DNA of 33,429 nucleotides from positions 1 through 33,429 of the forward strand of contig JAAKFJ010000004.1 in assembly GCA_011064745.1 (NCBI GenBank), in the 5' to 3' direction. Made by a program: the position numbers and the translations under genes. The stretch is from Candidatus Anoxychlamydiales bacterium (GTDB taxonomy: Bacteria > Chlamydiota > Chlamydiia > Chlamydiales > SM23-39). The notes below the pieces were generated by a model. It was not told the DNA's origin, ran no database searches, and saw only the letters and a list, made by a program, of their open reading frames with translations. Of the stretch, positions 8,409-16,081 are shown one piece after another (position 1 is the stretch's first letter; every line of letters starts with the position of its first letter).

Positions 8409-8472
8409 GACTTTTTCGCACCCCATTTCGGAATAGTCAAGACTTTTTCGCAGTGGCGTTCGGAATAGTCAG
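8409..8472. repeat. Two tandem 32-bp units, each an imperfect hairpin
   Basis: Two abutting 32-bp units (8409-8440 and 8441-8472) share GACTTTTTCGCA, differ in the next six bases (CCCCAT or GTGGCG) and share TTCGGAATAGTCA; the last base also differs. In each unit the left arm GACTTTTTCG pairs with the right arm CGGAATAGTC (nine of ten positions as RNA, one G-U). The variable six bases fall in the loop. They lie in the 225-base gap between tatD and the glycosyltransferase gene. The rest of the gap holds no clear ORF or terminator. Confidence 0.7.
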
Positions 8473-8579
8473 GCCTAATTTGCTGGAAATAAATAGATTA
8501 GCGTTTTAGACGACCAATTTTCCAAAAATTATCTAAGCCTTAGTTTTGGTTAAGAAAAGCTAAAAAAAATATTGTTTTT

Positions 8580-9878
8580 TTAAAGAAGGCCTCTTTTTTT
8601 CAAGATCTCGTTGCCTTTTCTTCTATTGGATATTGCGACCCATCTTTTATCATTTTTAAGATCTTGTTTTAGATCTTTTTTGGTAAAATCTTGATGTTTT
8701 GAATACTCTAAAAGGGCTTTATAAAAATAGACATACACATCTTCCAACATCAAATTATTTAAAACAAAATCTGTAGCTTCTTGAACTATTTTTTGACATT
8801 TATCATCATTTAAAACAGCCCAATTAACTTTTTCTAAGATGTCTGATAGATCATGTTCTATTGGAACATAATGAACATATGGTTTTAAAGCTTTATAAAA
8901 CCATTGAATTTCATCAGAGGTTTGTTTTAAAACGAGTGAATTTGATAAAAGTCTCCAATGATAGCCTGGATAGGTGCACATAACCCCATCTAAGACAGGC
9001 AAATATTTATGATTTAATTGCTCTTTTTTATTAGCAAAATCACGTTTTAAAAATTGATAAATATCTAATTTGCCCCAAAGCTTTAGCTCTTCAATTTTTC
9101 TATCATTTATCGTATCAACAAAGCCCGCATCAATAATATTTTGATGTTTTAAAGATAGCTCACAGAGGTTAAACCTTTCTGTTTTAGAAGAAGCTCCTCT
9201 CCAATGAAGACGTGCTGCCTTTTCATTCCAAGAAACATCTGAGCTTACGGCTATTATCTTTTTTTGAAGTTTAGGCCAAAGCTCTGATAGCGCTACATAA
9301 TCCGGAATTAAAATGCCTTCTTTTACATCTTTGCTTTTTGCTCGAGTAAAAATAGGCGCTTGTTTTGTCTCATCTTTAACAAGATAAAAATCTCTTTTAT
9401 CTTCATAATAAAATCTAGTTTTATATTTATTTACTTTAGATGGCAGACCATCAATATGAGAATATATAAAATCTACATCAGGGAGTTTTTTTAGTTTTAA
9501 GATAGTCTTTATTGCCTTTTCAAAAGCCTCTTCTTTTTTAGAGATTTTTTCATCATCTAAAAAACATTGATAAAGCTTGTTGTCTACAATTCTATATCTA
9601 ATAAAATCTTTTTTCGAGATAGCAAAATTACGTTTCATAGTCTCAAAAGTTTCAGCTAGTGCCTCTTGGGTGACTTTTTTTGATTTAATAAAGGCGACAT
9701 CAGCTTTTATCTGTTCATCCATCCATGAAGGTGCTTTTTTTAGTTTTGAATAAAATTGTTTTTTAGAAATGATTTTTACATAAGTTTCTCGAGATCTATT
9801 TGGGTTAGAGGTGTAGAAAACAGAAAAGATTACAAAGCTTATTGCTATCGAAAAAAATATAAGATGACTCTTTTTCAT
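8580..9878 (-). CDS. GT90 (CAP10/LPS-modifying) family glycosyltransferase, copy 1
   Basis: This 432-residue protein starts with a short basic N-terminus and one hydrophobic segment (about 5-24), a signal anchor or uncleaved signal. Family landmarks of CAP10/KDEL-type glycosyltransferases follow: a WRG motif at W226, KYLPVLDG, then YPGYHWRLLSNS (W308) with a downstream KQTSDEIQWFY. After this come YVPIEHDLSD and a helical end. GT90 enzymes transfer glucose or xylose to proteins, capsule or lipopolysaccharide; the acceptor here is unknown. It is the last of three paralogs on this strand, 30 bases after copy 2 and preceded by AAGGGA. I infer envelope or surface glycan modification. Confidence 0.78.
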   Translation of the reverse strand: MKKSHLIFFSIAISFVIFSVFYTSNPNRSRETYVKIISKKQFYSKLKKAPSWMDEQIKADVAFIKSKKVTQEALAETFETMKRNFAISKKDFIRYRIVDNKLYQCFLDDEKISKKEEAFEKAIKTILKLKKLPDVDFIYSHIDGLPSKVNKYKTRFYYEDKRDFYLVKDETKQAPIFTRAKSKDVKEGILIPDYVALSELWPKLQKKIIAVSSDVSWNEKAARLHWRGASSKTERFNLCELSLKHQNIIDAGFVDTINDRKIEELKLWGKLDIYQFLKRDFANKKEQLNHKYLPVLDGVMCTYPGYHWRLLSNSLVLKQTSDEIQWFYKALKPYVHYVPIEHDLSDILEKVNWAVLNDDKCQKIVQEATDFVLNNLMLEDVYVYFYKALLEYSKHQDFTKKDLKQDLKNDKRWVAISNRRKGNEILKKRGLL

Positions 9879-9908
9879 TTAATTTCCCTTTTTAAAAAAG
9901 TTCAAGTA

Positions 9909-11180
9909 TCAACGTATGTTTCTTAATTTTTTTAATGTTTTATTTGCTTTTTTTCTATTTTGAATGGATATCCACCTTTTATCTTTTTTAATGTCTTTTA
10001 AAAGCTCTAACTTACTAAAACCTTGGTGCTTTGAGTAAGTTTTTAAAACTTCATAAAGATAGACATAGATATCTTCTAGGGCTAAATTGTTCATAGCAAA
10101 ATCTGTCGCATGCTTAGCTATTTTTTTACATTCATCATCATTTTTTTTAGCCCACACAATTTTATCTATTAAATCTGATAGATCATTTTCTATTGGGATA
10201 TAATGCTCATATGGTTTTAGAGCTTGATAAAACCATTGAATTTGATCTGATTTTTGTTTGAAGCAGATAGAATGCGATAAAAGCCGCCATTGAAAGCCAG
10301 GATAAGAACACATATGCCCATCTAAAACAGGTAAATATTTATATTTTAAATGCTCATTTGTAGAGGCAAAGTTTTTTATAACATTTTTTTGCTTTAAAAC
10401 ATCTTCTAATTGAAAAACCCAAGATTTTGTAATACCTGCATCAATCAAATCTAAATGTTTATTCGACAATCTAGAAATTATATACCTGGGTTTCATTTTA
10501 TAATTATCCAAAGAGTACTTTTGATCATTAGATCCGCCTCGCCAAAAACTTTTCTCTTTTTTTTCTGTCCAAAGCTCTTTTTCATTTAAAACATTATCAA
10601 AAAGTTCCTTCCAAGAGCGCGATAAAGAATTATGATCAGGTATCAAAACTAAATTTTTACTATTTATTAATTTAGCATGGCAAAGAATCAGCGCTCTATC
10701 ACTTGGAGCTATTGACATATAAACTCTTTCATCGATCAAATCTGAGGGCAAACCATCTAAATCAGTATAGATTAAATCTAGATCAGGCAATTTGATCATT
10801 TTTGTTAGAGTTCTGATTGCTCTTTCAAAATCTAAATCATTGAAAACTTCAGTATCTTCTTCAAAAAAGAGCCTGTAGAGTTTATTATTTACCAATCTAT
10901 ATCTATAAAAAGCATTTTTTCTGATTGATTGATTATTTTTTATAGTTTTTGTCGTCTCGTTTAAAGCTTTGTCAGATATTTTTGAAACATTTTGAAAATC
11001 ATTATCTATTTGTCTTTGCATCCAAATAGGGATATTATCTAATTTCGATAGAAATTTTTTTTTCGATAAAAATTTTAAATTAGTGGCTTTTTTTCTTTGA
11101 TTATCAACTTGTTTAACAAGAAAAAAAACTGCGAAAAATCCTAAAAAAAATAAGATGAATAAATATTTCTTATTTTTCAT
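9909..11180 (-). CDS. GT90 (CAP10/LPS-modifying) family glycosyltransferase, copy 2
   Basis: This 423-residue paralog of the genes on either side has the same design: an N-terminal hydrophobic segment (about 5-22), FWRGGSND, KYLPVLDGHMCSYPGFQWRLLSHS, then YIPIENDLSD and a helical C-terminus with EDIYVYLYE. The conserved GT90 landmarks are intact, so it looks functional. Its ATG overlaps the stop of the IscB gene by four bases (ATGA). This is the result of an insertion just upstream, not an ancestral operon arrangement. The native promoter or leader was probably separated from it by the element. Confidence 0.78.
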   Translation of the reverse strand: MKNKKYLFILFFLGFFAVFFLVKQVDNQRKKATNLKFLSKKKFLSKLDNIPIWMQRQIDNDFQNVSKISDKALNETTKTIKNNQSIRKNAFYRYRLVNNKLYRLFFEEDTEVFNDLDFERAIRTLTKMIKLPDLDLIYTDLDGLPSDLIDERVYMSIAPSDRALILCHAKLINSKNLVLIPDHNSLSRSWKELFDNVLNEKELWTEKKEKSFWRGGSNDQKYSLDNYKMKPRYIISRLSNKHLDLIDAGITKSWVFQLEDVLKQKNVIKNFASTNEHLKYKYLPVLDGHMCSYPGFQWRLLSHSICFKQKSDQIQWFYQALKPYEHYIPIENDLSDLIDKIVWAKKNDDECKKIAKHATDFAMNNLALEDIYVYLYEVLKTYSKHQGFSKLELLKDIKKDKRWISIQNRKKANKTLKKLRNIR

Positions 11181-12511
11181 CTTTTTTCTCGCAAGGAAAC
11201 CCTGTCCTTTAGGTCAGGGAGGAATTGCGACCTCCAAGTTAAAACGGCCTTCCTAGCTTGTATCCGGCCTATGTTTTTCTTAATGTTTACACTATCAGAG
11301 ATGAGAGTTCCATTGATATCTGAAATGGCAAAGAAACCGGAGCTTCTTTTCCCTTTAACAAATCCAACTCCCTTGGAAGTCTTAACAAGATCAAATTTTT
11401 TTAATCCAAAAAGTTTTCCGGTTGGTATTTTCAGTTCCGAACAAATTCCTCTTCTTTGTTTATAATCGCCTTTTGAAACACATCTTCTAAGAAAAAGATC
11501 TGAGGTGTTATTTTGAATATGCATCTCAGGTATCTTCCCCCGGCTAGCGATACAGATTGCATCTATATAATGCGATTTGGGAAGAAGAGCTCTCTCTCTG
11601 TTAAATTTTGTAATATAGCCAAAAGTTTCTTCAAATACTTGAGAACTTTCAAGCTTTTTAAAATGTTTACAAAGTTGTGATCTGAGAATTGAAGACTCTG
11701 TTGCATGTTTAGTCTGTTTTTGTGCGCTTTTTTGTAATTTTTTTGAAGATTTTTCAGCTTCTTCTTTTTTTAGCTTATGGAGTTTGTCATGACAAGTTTC
11801 ACAAAGAATTACTAAGTTGTCAGGTGAATTAGAGCCGCCGTTTGATCTAAATTGAATGTGATGAACATGCAATTTAAGATTATTTTTCTTTTTACACACT
11901 TGGCATTGATACTTATCTCGATTGAGAACGTATTGTTTTACATTATAAAAATCTAACATCCTGCCCTTTTGATAAGTCCGGCCTTTACCTAAAGCTTTTG
12001 AAACCCCTTTCGGATTTGTGATTTTGTGGATGTCAAAACTTGCAGTTTCTACAATCCACATACTTACAGGAAGAATCGATTCGATAAACTTTTTTTCTCT
12101 TAGATGAGAGAGTAGTTTATGTTTAACACTAGGAGCGAGCCTATTAATAGCTGTACTTGCTCTTCTATTTAAAAATCTAGGTTTTCGATAACGAAGTTTT
12201 CTGCTCCTCCTACTCCTTCTGTACATCCTTCTTTGATCCATCTTTTTTTTAATTTCTTCGCCTCTTAGTTTTGTTTGAGCTTGATACAAAATTTTTCCAT
12301 TGGCAATAGCTGCTATGCCAATGGTTTTTGAACCCGTATCCATTCCACTAATAACTTCTTGTTTATGTCCGCTAGAGCCAAAAAGCAACTTTATTGTAAA
12401 TGGTTTTTTTGATATGACTTTGGCCAAACCTTTTTTTAGTAACCTTTTAGCCTTAGCCGAAGAGCAAGGCATCAAAGGTTTTTTTAATTTGTTTAAAACA
12501 AAGGCTAACAT
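11177..12511 (-). CDS. iscB: IscB RNA-guided HNH/RuvC endonuclease
   Basis: Starting at the ATG at 12511, this is a 444-residue IscB, the ancestral type of Cas9. A TTG 18 bases upstream extends the frame, but the family start pattern MxxFVLxKxxKPLMPC favours the ATG. The N-terminal PLMP domain has literal PLMP at residues 12-15. RuvC-I follows with catalytic D58 (GMDTGS), then an Arg-rich bridge helix (about 94-117) and RuvC-II with E155 (VETASFD). The inserted HNH domain has CxxC at 203/206, HH at 217/218, N232, CxxC at 237/240 and H241. RuvC-III has H314 and D317 (SHYIDA). All catalytic positions I can check are kept. No TnpA transposase is nearby, so the element needs help in trans to move. 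Confidence 0.93.
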   Translation of the reverse strand: MLAFVLNKLKKPLMPCSSAKAKRLLKKGLAKVISKKPFTIKLLFGSSGHKQEVISGMDTGSKTIGIAAIANGKILYQAQTKLRGEEIKKKMDQRRMYRRSRRSRKLRYRKPRFLNRRASTAINRLAPSVKHKLLSHLREKKFIESILPVSMWIVETASFDIHKITNPKGVSKALGKGRTYQKGRMLDFYNVKQYVLNRDKYQCQVCKKKNNLKLHVHHIQFRSNGGSNSPDNLVILCETCHDKLHKLKKEEAEKSSKKLQKSAQKQTKHATESSILRSQLCKHFKKLESSQVFEETFGYITKFNRERALLPKSHYIDAICIASRGKIPEMHIQNNTSDLFLRRCVSKGDYKQRRGICSELKIPTGKLFGLKKFDLVKTSKGVGFVKGKRSSGFFAISDINGTLISDSVNIKKNIGRIQARKAVLTWRSQFLPDLKDRVSLREKR

Positions 12512-12779
12512 AAAGCCTTCCCGGTACAAACAAACCGGTTATGCTCAACGATCCAGCCGGTTGGAGCAACCAATAGATCGTCAAGTCCTCCTCTCGAAGA
12601 GTTAAAACAGGTTTTTTCCTGGGCAACACTAAGTCTTTGGACTTTGTTTAATTGCACAGCAGAGAGCAACAAGCTGAGGTGGCACTCGTTGGTCTGTTGT
12701 CTTTTCTCTGTCTTAACGGTTACAAACATTAATAAAACTCCTTGAGTTTGTCTTCTGGTCAACCAGTTGCCCTTAATCC
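11183..12779 (-). mobile_element. IscB-carrying ISC element (IS200/IS605-like), without transposase
   Basis: The element holds the omega RNA and iscB. Its left end is placed after GTGA at 12783-12780, with the CTGG-TTGA-CCAG hairpin a few bases inside. Its right end contains the hairpin CCCTGACC-TAAA-GGACAGGG with one mismatch (11219-11200), then GTTTCCTTGCGAG. The right cut site is uncertain within about 11183-11199. No Y1 transposase is encoded, so mobility would depend on TnpA supplied elsewhere. It split two adjacent GT90 genes. Confidence 0.78.
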
Positions 12780-12795
12780 TCACGGTTCAAGCCCC
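12512..12795 (-). ncRNA. Omega RNA (HEARO RNA) of the IscB element, with candidate guide at its 5' end
   Basis: The ~270 bases upstream of iscB on the minus strand are richer in G+C than their surroundings and full of hairpins: CTGG-TTGA-CCAG near 12765, AAACTC-AAG-GAGTTT, CTCT-TCG-AGAG, and CCGGT-N8-ACCGG just before the iscB start. HEARO RNAs lie exactly here, ending at the IscB start, and were reported to sit right after ATGA or GTGA. GTGA is at 12783-12780. If that is the left boundary, the scaffold is 12779-12512 and the guide is the preceding ~16 nt, GGGGCTTGAACCGTGA (12795-12780). The exact ends are inferred. Confidence 0.8.
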
Positions 12796-14107
12796 TTCCT
12801 TTAGGGAGGGGTGATTGACTTATCTCTTTCATTTTTAAAAGTTTTTTATTTGCAATAGTTCTGCTTTGAATACAGACCCAATTAGGATCGTTTTGAGTGT
12901 TTTTTAAGAGTTCTTCCTTATCAAGATCTAAGCACTCAGAATATGCTAAAAGAGCTTTATGAAGATAAAGATAGACATCTTCAAGCATCAAATTTTTTAA
13001 AACAAAATCAGTTGCATTTTTTGAGATTTGTTTACAAATCTCATCTGAGCTTTTTGCCCAATTTAATTTTTCAACTAAATCTGACATGTCATTTTCAACC
13101 GGGATATAATGTTCATAAGGCTGCAGAGCCGAATAAAACCATTGAACTTCTTTTGATTTTTGCTTAAAGCAGACAGAGTTTGATAAAAGTCTCCATTGAT
13201 AGCCTGGATATGTGCACATATATCCATCTAAGACAGGTAGATATTTATATTTTAAATGATTGGTTACCGTAGCAAACGGTTTGATTAGACCTTCTTTTTC
13301 AATAACCTCTAAAAATTGCATGTGTTCTGTCTTATTTATACCCGCTTCTATCAGGTTTGGGTATTTTTTAGATAAAAGCGAAATAGCTATTCTAGGTCTT
13401 TTTTTGAAACTTTTGACATTATAACCTTTATCATGGGACCCTCCGCGCCAAAATGCTTGGGCTGATTTATTTTCCCAAGGATAATTTTTCATTTCCTTTA
13501 ACATACTAATACAATCATTTTCCCAAGAGGTACTAACTGAATAATAATCCGGAATGAGAACTACAAAAGGAGCGTCTAGGTTTTTTGCTCGACTAAAAAG
13601 TGGTGCTTGATTTTTGCCATCTTTAACAAAATAAAAATCATTTGGAGTATAAAACTCAGGCGTACCATCCATATCTGAATAAATAAAATCAGAATCATCA
13701 AGTTTCACAAGTTTCGTTAAAGTTTTTATTGCCTTTTCAAATGAGGGTTCTCTTTTAGTAATTTCAACATCTTTTGGATAATATCTATACACCTTATTAT
13801 TTATTATACGATAACGAATGAAAGAGTTTTTTTGAGAAGGGATAGAAGTAACTATTTGCTGATAGGTTGTGTCTATGGCATCTGGTTTAATGCTATTTTG
13901 TGAAAAATCCTTTAAATCGAGATTTATCTGCTCATTCATCCACCTTGGATGGTTCTGTCTTAATTTAGATAAAAATTCTTGTTTAGGAAAAGATTTTAAA
14001 AAAGTTTCAACAACTCTTGTCCTATGTGGCCTTATAAAAGCAAAATATCCAATTAACGAAATAGATAAGATAAATAAAAGAGGCAGGTATATTTTTTTGC
14101 TTTTCAT
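12773..14107 (-). CDS. GT90 (CAP10/LPS-modifying) family glycosyltransferase, copy 3, C-terminus rewritten by the insertion
   Basis: This 444-residue paralog has an N-terminal hydrophobic segment (about 8-25), FWRGGSHD, KYLPVLDGYMCTYPGYQWRLLSNS, YIPVENDMSD and EDVYLYLHK, so all GT90 landmarks are present. GGAGA precedes the ATG. The last ~14 residues (SPLPKGRGLNRED) are not GT90 sequence. They are a translation of the insertion-element hairpin and the first bases of the omega RNA, and copies 1 and 2 end before that point. The catalytic region is untouched, so the enzyme may still work. It is the first of the three paralogs in transcription order and diverges from tolQ. Confidence 0.78.
   Translation of the reverse strand: MKSKKIYLPLLFILSISLIGYFAFIRPHRTRVVETFLKSFPKQEFLSKLRQNHPRWMNEQINLDLKDFSQNSIKPDAIDTTYQQIVTSIPSQKNSFIRYRIINNKVYRYYPKDVEITKREPSFEKAIKTLTKLVKLDDSDFIYSDMDGTPEFYTPNDFYFVKDGKNQAPLFSRAKNLDAPFVVLIPDYYSVSTSWENDCISMLKEMKNYPWENKSAQAFWRGGSHDKGYNVKSFKKRPRIAISLLSKKYPNLIEAGINKTEHMQFLEVIEKEGLIKPFATVTNHLKYKYLPVLDGYMCTYPGYQWRLLSNSVCFKQKSKEVQWFYSALQPYEHYIPVENDMSDLVEKLNWAKSSDEICKQISKNATDFVLKNLMLEDVYLYLHKALLAYSECLDLDKEELLKNTQNDPNWVCIQSRTIANKKLLKMKEISQSPLPKGRGLNRED
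12791..12810. repeat. Hairpin typical of IS200/IS605-type ends next to the ISC left boundary
   Basis: The minus strand reads CCCCTCCCTAAAGGAAGGGG, a stem-loop with one mismatch (C-A) and a TAAA loop. The same loop occurs in the right-end hairpin of the element at 11219-11200. It lies just outside the predicted omega-RNA scaffold and inside the 3' end of the neighbouring GT90 gene. It is either part of the element's left end or a remnant of another element that was the insertion target. Confidence 0.6.
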
Positions 14108-14286
14108 TATAGAGTCTCCTAAAAAAATTTATTTCAATTATTAAGAAATCAACCATTTAAAATCAAAAAATAAAAATCTCGGTTAAATATTTGATTTTTT
14201 TCAAAGAAATTAATCCGCTTTTTTTGCTACAATGCTTTTTTTCAAATCAAAAAATATGTAATAATAATAAAAAACAGGACAGTGAT

Positions 14287-14994
14287 ATGCTTGCAACCTC
14301 ACCTATTTTAAATGCCTATTTTCAAGCTGATTTTTTTGGGAAATTGATATTTTGGGCGCTCTTTATATTATCTATAACTTCATGGGTAATTCTTTTACAT
14401 AAAATGTACATGGCTAAAAAATTAAAAATATTGAACGCTAATTTCGATAGAGAAATCGATGCTAAAAATGATAATATTTTATCTTTAAATTTCACCTCTA
14501 AGAACTCTTCCCCTTATTTAAGTATCTATAAGGGTTTAAAAGAAAAAACCTTAGAAATATTAAAAAAGAACCGCTACTTTCTAACTGAAAAAGAAAATGT
14601 ATATATGTCTGGAGCCGATTTAGATCTAATAGATTCTCACATTGATGCTCAAATAGCTAAACAGACAAAACTCTTAGAGAAAAATCTTTTTATTTTACCA
14701 ACTGTTGTAACGCTTGGACCGTTTTTAGGCTTGCTCGGTACAGTTTGGGGTATTTTGATAACTTTTAATACCCTGCAAAATCAGTCTTTATTGAACAGCA
14801 ATTCCTCAATCTTATCTGGGCTATCTATGGCGCTGGCAACAACCGTTGTTGGTCTGATGGTCGCAATTCCTGCTCTTATCGCTCATAATTATTTAAAAAA
14901 TTGGATAAAAAATTTAAAAGACGATATGTATCATTTTTCCCATAAATTAATAACTACTTTAGAAATTCAATATAGAAATGTTGATACAAAATGA
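14287..14994 (+). CDS. tolQ: TolQ/ExbB-type proton-channel subunit
   Basis: The 235-residue product starts at the ATG at 14287, which has AGGA seven bases upstream; the longer frame from a TTG at 14191 lacks support. Three membrane segments are visible: about 17-37, 137-160 and 175-200. The LGPFLGLLGTVWGILITF segment and the SMALATTVVGLMVAIPALIAHNYL segment are TolQ/ExbB signatures. With TolR it forms the inner-membrane motor that energises TolA. In Chlamydia the equivalent is called exbB and heads the same five-gene order. Its stop overlaps tolR (ATGA). Confidence 0.93.
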   Translation: MLATSPILNAYFQADFFGKLIFWALFILSITSWVILLHKMYMAKKLKILNANFDREIDAKNDNILSLNFTSKNSSPYLSIYKGLKEKTLEILKKNRYFLTEKENVYMSGADLDLIDSHIDAQIAKQTKLLEKNLFILPTVVTLGPFLGLLGTVWGILITFNTLQNQSLLNSNSSILSGLSMALATTVVGLMVAIPALIAHNYLKNWIKNLKDDMYHFSHKLITTLEIQYRNVDTK

Positions 14995-15404
14995 GAAGAA
15001 AAAGAAAAATTTATATCGACTCTAGCCAAGATGAGAACTTAATAAATTTAACACCTTTAATAGATGTTGTCTTTGTAGTATTAATTTCATTTATTTTGAT
15101 TGCCCCTCTATTGGAGGTTGATCACATCAATTTAGCCAATTCACCTTATCAACATGATAAAAATGTCTCAAAAACAAATATTGTTTTAAAAGTTAGTAAA
15201 GATAATTCTATTCTATTAAATAATAGGTTGGTTACAATAAATGAACTTAGCGATTTATTAAAAGAAACAAAAAGGGCACATCCAAATCAAATCCCTCAAC
15301 TCTATCATGATAAAAACGCTTTCTTTGGCACTTTTCAATCCATAAAAAATATTATGGAAGCTATTGGATTTGAGCAGGTGGATGTTGTTCTGCAGCCCGA
15401 CTAA
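14991..15404 (+). CDS. tolR: TolR/ExbD-type motor subunit
   Basis: This 137-residue protein has one membrane helix (about 20-43) that begins NLTPLIDVVFVVLISF, with the essential intramembrane Asp at D25. A periplasmic domain of ~90 residues follows. This is the normal ExbD/TolR size and layout. It shares four bases with tolQ and ends five bases before tolA, so the three are clearly one transcript. The role is proton-driven conformational coupling of the Tol system during envelope constriction. Confidence 0.92.
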   Translation: MRRKRKIYIDSSQDENLINLTPLIDVVFVVLISFILIAPLLEVDHINLANSPYQHDKNVSKTNIVLKVSKDNSILLNNRLVTINELSDLLKETKRAHPNQIPQLYHDKNAFFGTFQSIKNIMEAIGFEQVDVVLQPD

Positions 15405-15409
15405 AGTTT

Positions 15410-16081
15410 ATGGAAAAGATCCCTGATCTTTTTAAGATTAAGAAAAAAACAATCCATAAAGTAATCATTTTTCATATTATATTTATTGTAGTTTTAGCCT
15501 TTCAATTTAAAAGCTCTAAAATTCATAAGAAAAAAAATTTAGTAGTAAATACTGTTATAGTTCCCAAAAAACCTCAAAAAACAATAATTCAAAAAAAACT
15601 CCCTCCAAAACCCATCTTAAAACCAATTGCAAGAAAATCTTCTCCCCCACCAATCAAAAAAGATATTCAAAAAATAGAGAAAAAAGCCTCTTTAATCAGC
15701 GCCTTAGAAAAACAAATAAAGACTTTAGAAAAAAAAGAAGAAAAATCTTATTGTAAAAATGATTTATTAATTCCTAAAAACGTAAAAAAAATTGATATCG
15801 ATAAACTTTTAGATATAGTTCAAAAAAATGATTCAAATAATTATAAAGAGCTTTTGGTAAAAGAGCTTCAAAACAATTTAAATTTACCAGAATATGGCAC
15901 GGTTAAAGTATCTTTAAAAATTCATCCAACAGGAGAGATAAGTGATATAGTAATATTGGACTCTCAAAGTGAGAAAAATCAAAGATATTTAAAAAATAGC
16001 TTAATTGAGTTATCATTTAAAAGTATTAATAAAATGTTTGATGAGACACAAGAATTTACTGTAACATTTAAAAACGAATGA
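15410..16081 (+). CDS. tolA: TolA/TonB-like periplasm-spanning protein
   Basis: This 223-residue protein has one N-terminal membrane helix (about 17-33), a Lys/Pro-rich stretch (about 46-85, with PKKP, PPKP and PPP runs) able to span the periplasm, a Glu/Lys helical part and a C-terminal TonB/TolA-like domain (GTVKVSLKIHPTGEISDIVIL to the end). It occupies the tolA position between tolR and tolB. The SxxxH motif of TonB-type anchors is incomplete: H22 is present but V18 stands where Ser is expected. It overlaps the tolB start by four bases. The call rests on position and architecture. Confidence 0.82.
   Translation: MEKIPDLFKIKKKTIHKVIIFHIIFIVVLAFQFKSSKIHKKKNLVVNTVIVPKKPQKTIIQKKLPPKPILKPIARKSSPPPIKKDIQKIEKKASLISALEKQIKTLEKKEEKSYCKNDLLIPKNVKKIDIDKLLDIVQKNDSNNYKELLVKELQNNLNLPEYGTVKVSLKIHPTGEISDIVILDSQSEKNQRYLKNSLIELSFKSINKMFDETQEFTVTFKNE

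Noticed and set aside
8409-8472. CRISPR array
   Set aside because: Only two directly abutting units without spacers, and no cas genes; the variable part is a six-base loop.
12300-12605. 101-residue plus-strand ORF
   Set aside because: Antisense shadow of the 5' end of iscB and the omega RNA; no family and no initiation signal.
12505-12783. 92-residue minus-strand ORF upstream of iscB
   Set aside because: It lies entirely on the structured omega RNA region. Such frames are regularly seen over HEARO RNAs, and no ribosome-binding site or protein family supports it.
14191-14286. N-terminal extension of TolQ from a TTG start
   Set aside because: The extension lacks similarity to TolQ/ExbB and the ATG at 14287 has a well-placed AGGA.
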